The translations under genes and the position numbers were made by a program. A stretch of DNA of 64,000 nt from contig NZ_FQXY01000009.1 in assembly GCF_900130125.1 (NCBI RefSeq), forward strand, positions 907,760 to 971,759. Reading direction: 5' to 3'. How positions within the stretch are numbered: the stretch's first letter is position 1; the number at the start of each line of letters is the position of its first letter. The notes under the pieces are model-generated. The model did no database searches. It saw nothing but the letters and a program-made list of their open reading frames with translations, and had not been told where the DNA came from. Positions 58,335-64,000 of the stretch are shown one piece after another. Source of the DNA: Bacteroides congonensis. GTDB lineage: Bacteria; Bacteroidota; Bacteroidia; Bacteroidales; Bacteroidaceae.

Positions 58335-60755
58335 TTATTTATCACTGTTATGTTGTTCGCCATAACCGTAACCATAACCGTAACGTTTACCATATCCATA
58401 ATACTTACCATATTTACCATAACCATAGTAATAGCCATATTTTCTCCTATTCAAATCCAAGCCATTAATAGCAATACAGAGATTAGGCAATTTATTATTT
58501 TCAGCCAGTTCATTAATGAGAGTAAACTCTGCCTTACGGGTGTAATCGGCACGACATACATATACAGATAAATCAGCAGCACGTCCTATCAGTAAAGTAT
58601 CGGTTACCATGCCGATCGGTGCCGTATCCAATATCACATAATCAAAATTCTTTCTCAATGTTTCGATAGCCTTCTCCAATCCGTCACGAGCCAATAACTC
58701 TGTCGGATTAGGTGGAACTGTTCCACCGGGAAGTATAAACAAATTCTTGTTTATGTCAGAAGGTTGTACCAAGTCCATCAGATTCGTAGTTGGATTAGTC
58801 AAGAACTGAGTAATACCATGATCCTTTTTAGAAATATTGAATACTTTATTCAATCCCGGTTTACGAATATCAAGTCCTACAATCACCACCTTCTTCCCTA
58901 ATAAAGAAAGGCTGATAGCTAAATTAGCTGATATAAAAGACTTCCCTTCACCACTGATAGTAGAAGTCACCAGAATCACATTTTTACCACTCTCAAGCAT
59001 AAACTGAAGATTGGTACGGATATTTCGGAAAGTCTCGCTCATGAGATTATTCTTATTCTCAAATACAGCAATGGAACCAGTCTTTTCATCCGCTAATGGA
59101 ATATCACCGACAACAGGAAGCAAAGTCAATTTTTCAACATCAGCACGACCTTCAATCTTGAACTTAGTTAATCCAATCAGATAGATAATACCTACCGGAA
59201 GCCCCATTCCCAAAACAAAAGCAGCCAAATAAATCATCATCTTTTTAGGAGAAACCGGATTTTCGTCCGCCAATGCTTCATCAATGGTTTTAGCATTGTT
59301 TGCCGTAGCCGCCAAGGTTATCGCATTCTCTTCACGTTTCTGAAGGAGCATCAGATAAAGTCCCGCCTTGATTTCCTGCTGACGTGCGATGCTTACAAAC
59401 TGACGTTCCTGAGTCGGCGCATCACTGATACGACGAGTATAACGCTTCGTTTCACGGGCTAAATCGTCCCTCGTAATCTGTAGTCCTTTCAAAGTGGCAT
59501 CAAGCGTGGCCTGAACATTGCTGCGCATCGCACGAATACTGGTATTCAGGTTTATAATCGTCGGATTATTTTCCGTTGATGTGCGCAACAGGCGTTTCCT
59601 TTCTACCAACATCTCATTATAGCGATCTATTGCACCCGCCAGTCCGACATCCTGCAAACCTACATTAGTAGGAAGTACTTCATATTCGTTTCCCTTCATA
59701 TAGCGTTGCAAATCCATCACAAGATTAATCTGCGTCTGGTTTTCTACGCGTTTCTTCTCATATTCAGCATTACCGGTGAGGGCTATCTGCGCTTCGCTGC
59801 TCAGGTCCGTAATACCGGCACTCCGCTTGAAGTTCTCCAAATCCTGTTCCGTGCTGCCAAGCTCTTTAGAAATTATGCTAATACGCTCGTCAATGAACTC
59901 CGCCGTTTTCTGGGCAACTTCGTTTTTATCGTTATTGGTGTTGATGTTATATACTTCCAATAACTTATTGATGAAATCCTTCCCCCGCTGCGTATTCGAG
60001 TTTTTCAATGAGATTACGGCAACGGAAGTGGTTTTGGAGGTGGGGGCGATAGATAAGGCATTAGTATATCCTCTCGCAACAGATAAAGGTCTGTTTATAA
60101 ACGCTTTGATATGGCGTTCTTTCGGCATTTCGTTCAAATGGGTCAGTGCCAGCGTATCCTTGTTTTCAAAAAAAGCAACCGTACCTTCATCAGTAGGGAA
60201 CACCGCCGGCAGTTTATCGAATTGTTTCTGATACTCTTTATCGCCTATGGAAATCAAAACATTCATACCTCCTGTAGAAAGAAGACTCATATCCACCTCC
60301 ATCGTTTTGGGAAGCTTTTCCGCTTCCTGAGGTGTCAGGCTGACCAATACCGGTGAAGTGCGATATAATTCTTTAGCAGGAAAAGCATCTTCATCTTTGT
60401 AGGTCACGAAAAGATTTAACTGATTTACTACCTCACGGGCGAGAGACTTGGAACGCAATACCTCGATTTCATTATCAATGTTTTTCGAAGAGGTCATAAA
60501 ACCGTCGAGTCCCATTTTCTCCAGTTCGGAGCTCATACTGGCTCCCCCACCCTTCTCCTCATCCTTGATAAGAACGGTAGCAGAAATATTATAAACAGGA
60601 GTAGTGGTGTACATATAAATCCATGCAAGAATCACACATATCACTACCGAAACAATAAACCACGGCCAATGAATCAGATAACGGAAAAGGATCTCTTGAA
60701 TATTGATTTGTTCTTCGTCCGCCTCAATGCGTTTTTCGTTTTTTTCCTCAATCAT
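58335..60755 (-). CDS. Wzc-type polysaccharide co-polymerase and tyrosine autokinase
   Basis: An 806-residue inner-membrane protein that controls chain length and export of surface polysaccharide. Two membrane helices (near residues 35-52, WFIVSVVICVILAWIY; and about 515-535) flank a periplasmic Wzz-type coiled-coil domain. The C-terminal kinase has Walker A STISGEGKSF, the second Walker-type motif VVIVGLDIRKPG and Walker B YVILDTAPIG. The tail holds 13 tyrosines in 30 residues separated by Gly and Lys, the autophosphorylated cluster. It follows the Wza gene by 7 bp. Confidence 0.95.
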   Translation of the reverse strand: MIEEKNEKRIEADEEQINIQEILFRYLIHWPWFIVSVVICVILAWIYMYTTTPVYNISATVLIKDEEKGGGASMSSELEKMGLDGFMTSSKNIDNEIEVLRSKSLAREVVNQLNLFVTYKDEDAFPAKELYRTSPVLVSLTPQEAEKLPKTMEVDMSLLSTGGMNVLISIGDKEYQKQFDKLPAVFPTDEGTVAFFENKDTLALTHLNEMPKERHIKAFINRPLSVARGYTNALSIAPTSKTTSVAVISLKNSNTQRGKDFINKLLEVYNINTNNDKNEVAQKTAEFIDERISIISKELGSTEQDLENFKRSAGITDLSSEAQIALTGNAEYEKKRVENQTQINLVMDLQRYMKGNEYEVLPTNVGLQDVGLAGAIDRYNEMLVERKRLLRTSTENNPTIINLNTSIRAMRSNVQATLDATLKGLQITRDDLARETKRYTRRISDAPTQERQFVSIARQQEIKAGLYLMLLQKREENAITLAATANNAKTIDEALADENPVSPKKMMIYLAAFVLGMGLPVGIIYLIGLTKFKIEGRADVEKLTLLPVVGDIPLADEKTGSIAVFENKNNLMSETFRNIRTNLQFMLESGKNVILVTSTISGEGKSFISANLAISLSLLGKKVVIVGLDIRKPGLNKVFNISKKDHGITQFLTNPTTNLMDLVQPSDINKNLFILPGGTVPPNPTELLARDGLEKAIETLRKNFDYVILDTAPIGMVTDTLLIGRAADLSVYVCRADYTRKAEFTLINELAENNKLPNLCIAINGLDLNRRKYGYYYGYGKYGKYYGYGKRYGYGYGYGEQHNSDK

Positions 60756-60762
60756 AGTGTTT

Positions 60763-61566
60763 TTATTTGAATATTGTGACTAACAAACTCGCTAATGATA
60801 CTAATATAGAAGTAGCCGAGAACCAAAGACTTGTGCTGTTGCCAATGTCAGAGTTACGGGCTTTTGCCTTATTGGGCGTCACGTAGACTATATCATTTTG
60901 TTGTAGCCAATAATAGGGTGAAAGAATCGTCTCCGCCTTATTAAGGTCGAGGGTGATGATCTGTTGTTTGCCATTGGCATCTTCACGGATTAATTTCACG
61001 TTATCACGAAGTCCGTGCACAGTCATATCACCTGCCATTGCTAATGCTTCTAATAAATTCACTTTTTCATTGTTTATAGTGAATGTACCGGGATGGGCTA
61101 CCTCTCCGATTACGGATATTTTATAATTCACCATGCGAACAGTAACGATAGGAGTCTCTTTAATGTAAGGTTTCAGTTTTTCTACAATCATTTGTTCGGC
61201 TTCCTTTTTCGTTAAGCCTCCAAGCTTCAATTCGCCTAATACAGGAAAATCAATTGTACCATCATTACTTACCAGATAAGTTTGTAAAGTCGGCTGAGAG
61301 GTTATATACCTATTGGCATCACTGACATTCGTTGTCCCAGCCACAACAAGGTTAAAAGGCATCGCCAGTTCCGGACTGGTACATGACACTGCAATAGTCA
61401 ACAAATCCTTGGGCATAATTTTAGCATCATACATCGTCTCTTGCTGATTTATTTGTCCTATTATCTCCGTATCTTGAAAATAAGGCACTTTTTTATACGA
61501 CTGACATGCGACCAATAAAAAAGACAATATCAGCCCAAACGGTAGTTGTTTATACACTCTATTCAT
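60763..61566 (-). CDS. Wza-type polysaccharide export lipoprotein
   Basis: A 267-residue outer-membrane export protein. A lipoprotein signal ends LLVACQS (Cys about residue 21). It has the Poly_export pattern KDLLTIAVSCTSPELAMPFN, a SLBB-type domain (ISVIGEVAHPGTFTINNEKV) and the C-terminal part NDIVYVTPNKAKARN, followed by a membrane-spanning tail helix (SATSILVSLASLLVTIF). It forms the pore for the capsule or exopolysaccharide; Wzc is encoded next. Confidence 0.93.
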   Translation of the reverse strand: MNRVYKQLPFGLILSFLLVACQSYKKVPYFQDTEIIGQINQQETMYDAKIMPKDLLTIAVSCTSPELAMPFNLVVAGTTNVSDANRYITSQPTLQTYLVSNDGTIDFPVLGELKLGGLTKKEAEQMIVEKLKPYIKETPIVTVRMVNYKISVIGEVAHPGTFTINNEKVNLLEALAMAGDMTVHGLRDNVKLIREDANGKQQIITLDLNKAETILSPYYWLQQNDIVYVTPNKAKARNSDIGNSTSLWFSATSILVSLASLLVTIFK

Positions 61567-61621
61567 ATTATTTATCTCATTTATTACTATTTACTTTTTT
61601 TATTCACAGTAAGATTTTCTA

Positions 61622-62740
61622 TCATTTTCTATGGAAAAAGAGGTCTGTTAAATAGTCAACATATTTATCAGTCACTTTTTCCCAAGTATAATTTTCCAAA
61701 ATAAGATTTCTATTGAATTCAGTAGAAGCGAATATTTCTATCTCATGAGTTATACTATATTCAATTGCACTGCATAAATCTTGTTCATTCTCCGCTCTTA
61801 CCCATACCGCTTTATCATCCTGCAATACTTCCCTGTTACCTTCAATGTCGGATGCAATTATTGGCACTGATAATCCCATTGCTTCTAACAATGCAACAGA
61901 CAGTCCCTCGCTAGTAGACGGAATACAAAATGTATATGAGTTCTCTATCAAAGCTGTCTTTTCCTCTCCATATACAGCTCCCGTAAAAATAATATCATTC
62001 GACTGACTTGCTAATAATTTCAAAGAGTTTACATATTCCGGATTGGCATCATTATTTCCTGCTATCACTAATTTGTAATCACTATGATTGGACTTTATAA
62101 ATGCATTAATCAAAACATCTATATTCTTAACGGGGACAATACGTGCAACCACAAGAAAATATTTTTTAGGAAGCAGCCCATATTTATTTAGAAATTGCAT
62201 TTTGTCCTCAACCAATGCCGGAGGATTAATGGCAGTAGGAATTGTAACCACATTTTTTCGGTAATTCCTATTATAATAGTCACTTTGCGCATTACTTACC
62301 GTTATCACATTTTTATTCATTTTTGCCGAAAGCCATTCCATAAACCGAAGAATTTTTTTCTGCTTCATGCTGTATTTGGTATTCTTCCATTCATGCCCAT
62401 GTCCTTGCATAACAGATTTTATTCCAAACACACATGCTAAGGGACTTGACAATGCCGGAGGCCAAGCATTGTAATGAATGACATCAATATGTTTTTCCCT
62501 GAATACTGCGTTGATAGTTGATTTTAAGCCAAGCAAAGGTTTGCATAAAAACATACTTTTAGGACCTTTTTGATAAATGACCTTAAACCCATTAATCCAC
62601 TCAACCGAACAATGGTCGCTTTCGCAATATACAATAGGTTCATGTCCTTTCCTTACCAATTCTGTTGCCAGATTATACATGTAAGATTCTATTCCACCCA
62701 ATTTACGAATATCTCGCCCCCCAATAAATGCAATTTTCAT
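61622..62740 (-). CDS. Glycosyltransferase family 4 (GT-B)
   Basis: A 372-residue GT-B transferase starting MKIAFIGGRDIRKLGGIESY; the open frame continues 39 bp upstream but the ATG at 62740 is the family start. The C-terminal half carries YFLVVARIVPVKNIDVLINAF, then FCIPSTSEGLSVALLEAMGL, with the E-x7-E motif (EGLSVALLE) typical of GT4 enzymes, and ends with NYTWEKVTDKYV. It adds one sugar to the polysaccharide repeat unit; donor unknown. Confidence 0.9.
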   Translation of the reverse strand: MKIAFIGGRDIRKLGGIESYMYNLATELVRKGHEPIVYCESDHCSVEWINGFKVIYQKGPKSMFLCKPLLGLKSTINAVFREKHIDVIHYNAWPPALSSPLACVFGIKSVMQGHGHEWKNTKYSMKQKKILRFMEWLSAKMNKNVITVSNAQSDYYNRNYRKNVVTIPTAINPPALVEDKMQFLNKYGLLPKKYFLVVARIVPVKNIDVLINAFIKSNHSDYKLVIAGNNDANPEYVNSLKLLASQSNDIIFTGAVYGEEKTALIENSYTFCIPSTSEGLSVALLEAMGLSVPIIASDIEGNREVLQDDKAVWVRAENEQDLCSAIEYSITHEIEIFASTEFNRNLILENYTWEKVTDKYVDYLTDLFFHRK

Positions 62741-62785
62741 ATTTTCTGAAATGTTAACTATAAACCGTTTGAAACACACATGCTT

Positions 62786-63844
62786 TTACAGCAGTTTCAT
62801 ATACTTCTCGGTAAATTTTTCTTTAGAAAAGCTATCTACTAAAAGTTGATACCCATAATCGCCTAGTTGAGTCCTAAGAGATGGAGTAGACAAAAGTTTA
62901 ACTAACGACCTAGCAATACCATTGCTATCACCTATATGATGCAAATAGCCATTTTGGCCATCATGGACAATATGCTTGTTATCTCCTACATCAGTGGCAA
63001 CGATAGGAAGGCAAGCATTTAATGCTTCAAGCAAAGAATTGCTTGTTCCTTCAAATATACTTGTAGAAAGATATACGTCAGCTTTTTCTAAAAGCTCAGG
63101 AATATTATCGGGAGCAATGATAATTTCCACGTTATCTTGCAGAGAATATTTTTTAATCCATTCCCTAATTTGCGTTTCAAGTTTTCCATATCCCACTATA
63201 ACATATCTAAAAGGAATATTTTTTTGTGACAAGTTTTTTACAGATTTTATAGCTGTAAGATAATCCTTTGGCTCTACAAATCTGCCAACGGAAATTATCG
63301 TAGGCATATCCTTAACCTTTCTACTTATTTGCGGAGATATATTTTCAAAGCAATTATGGATAACGATATTTTTCTTTTTGTTAAAACCGTATTCTGAGAA
63401 ATATTTCGCCCCCGAATAGCTATTGTAAATTGTATAATCAGCCAGATAGTTGTGAATCAATCGTTCTAAAACCCTCTTCTTAAATGGTAATCTTGAACTC
63501 CTTATGCCGCCATAGATTTTCTTTACTCCACATATCCTTCCTATAATAGCCCCGAATACATTACAAAATGTTAGATAATTGAATAGTGAATCAATTTGTC
63601 TCTCTTTAAAAACTCTTACAACAGCTTTCAATTTTGCATATTGACTACCAGTAGGAATAAAAATCTCTATTGAAGAATTGGATTTCAATATATCTATATT
63701 TTTAGGTTCTGCGCTTTCCAAACCATAGAAAGAGATAAAAGTAACAAAACATCCTTGTTCGCTAAGACACTTGGCCAGCAAACAAGCTTGTTTTTCCGAT
63801 CCCCCTGCATTAACAGTCGGAGAGAATATTGCAATCTTCTTCAT
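62786..63844 (-). CDS. Glycosyltransferase family 4 (GT-B)
   Basis: A 352-residue GT4-type transferase. The N-terminal SPTVNAGGSEKQACLLAK is the acceptor-side glycine loop; VGRFVEPKDYLTAIKSVKNL and TSIFEGTSNSLLEALNACLP give the donor site, with EGTSNSLLE as the E-x7-E motif. It begins one base after the stop of the upstream acetyltransferase and is followed by the next glycosyltransferase, in one leftward operon. Confidence 0.9.
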   Translation of the reverse strand: MKKIAIFSPTVNAGGSEKQACLLAKCLSEQGCFVTFISFYGLESAEPKNIDILKSNSSIEIFIPTGSQYAKLKAVVRVFKERQIDSLFNYLTFCNVFGAIIGRICGVKKIYGGIRSSRLPFKKRVLERLIHNYLADYTIYNSYSGAKYFSEYGFNKKKNIVIHNCFENISPQISRKVKDMPTIISVGRFVEPKDYLTAIKSVKNLSQKNIPFRYVIVGYGKLETQIREWIKKYSLQDNVEIIIAPDNIPELLEKADVYLSTSIFEGTSNSLLEALNACLPIVATDVGDNKHIVHDGQNGYLHHIGDSNGIARSLVKLLSTPSLRTQLGDYGYQLLVDSFSKEKFTEKYMKLL

Positions 63845-63845
63845 T

Positions 63846-64000
63846 CTACACTCTATCTTTAATAAATCGTGCAGGATTACCGGCCCATACTTGATTGGCT
63901 GGAATATCCTTTGTTACCACAGAGCCAGCACCAATTATACTACCTTCCCCAATAGTCACTGAATTACAGATAATCACATTCATTCCTATAAATAACATTG
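63846..64000 (-). CDS. Hexapeptide-repeat acetyltransferase (3' part)
   Basis: The last 51 codons are visible; the gene enters from the right edge. The sequence [20 protein letters not shown], then [20 protein letters not shown], is the left-handed beta-helix end of CatB/LacA-type O-acetyltransferases. It would acetylate a sugar of the polysaccharide. It ends one base before the next glycosyltransferase start. Confidence 0.9.
   Translation of the reverse strand, partial: MLFIGMNVIICNSVTIGEGSIIGAGSVVTKDIPANQVWAGNPARFIKDRV

Noticed and set aside
63846..64000. Phase-variable invertible promoter typical of Bacteroides capsule loci
   Set aside because: No inverted repeat pair of the needed type and no upxY/upxZ genes are in view; the 5' end of the operon is outside the window.

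Overview
The window reads as chromosome of a human-gut Bacteroides (order Bacteroidales). Promoters repeatedly match the Bacteroides pattern TTTG-N19-TAnnTTTG, Shine-Dalgarno sites are poor and replaced by A-rich leaders, and several proteins are typical of the group: a smalltalk peptide, DUF4248, a BT4734-like/DUF3987 protein, PorT-type barrels, a BamD-omega-DUF4293 run and a Wza/Wzc polysaccharide locus.

Region 1 (1 to about 27.8 kb) is most of an AT-rich tailed prophage; its left end lies outside the window. A long leftward (minus-strand) block carries, in transcription order: two unknown proteins and a 56-residue one, a DUF3871/DUF932-like protein, a baseplate-like protein, two BspA-type leucine-rich-repeat proteins with fibre-like small proteins between them, two possible regulators, a 47-residue coupled peptide, HNH endonuclease, TerS, TerL, a DUF5675 protein, portal, HK97-type protease, major capsid protein, four head-tail joining/tail completion proteins, tail tube, tail chaperone, tape measure, tail tip, an S74 self-cleaving fibre and one truncated gene. 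This is an HK97-head, TP901-1-like long-tailed siphovirus layout. A 1-kb non-coding stretch and a divergent operator region at 25.7 kb form the control end. Rightward from there lie an unknown protein, a DUF6808 membrane-anchored protein and a hypoxanthine/uracil-DNA glycosylase-like gene with its own promoter. No integrase, replication gene or clear repressor is visible.

Region 2 (28-46.5 kb) is core chromosome: GNAT acetyltransferase, POT peptide transporter, Cys-tRNA(Pro) deacylase, uvrA, a LysM lipid-envelope protein with a PorT-like barrel, DUF4293/omega/BamD, an ACT protein with phenylacetate-CoA ligase, uvrB, an SGNH hydrolase between two copies of a 109-bp promoter-plus-terminator element, a SanA/YdcF protein, a truncated KilA-N gene carrying an inverted-repeat-bounded GxxExxY gene, AlaX and Hsp20 (with a sigma-54-like promoter).

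Region 3 (46.5-53.6 kb) is a leftward five-gene ABC export operon (TolC, HlyD, fused double ATPase, two permeases) preceded by a mannose-1-phosphate guanylyltransferase gene.

Region 4 (53.7-64 kb) is the accessory module seen beside Bacteroides polysaccharide loci: a small HTH-like regulator divergent from a DUF3987 gene broken by an internal deletion, HU-like protein, smalltalk peptide, amidase, a structured intergenic segment and DUF4248, followed by the 3' end of a leftward capsule/exopolysaccharide operon (acetyltransferase, two glycosyltransferases, Wza, Wzc).
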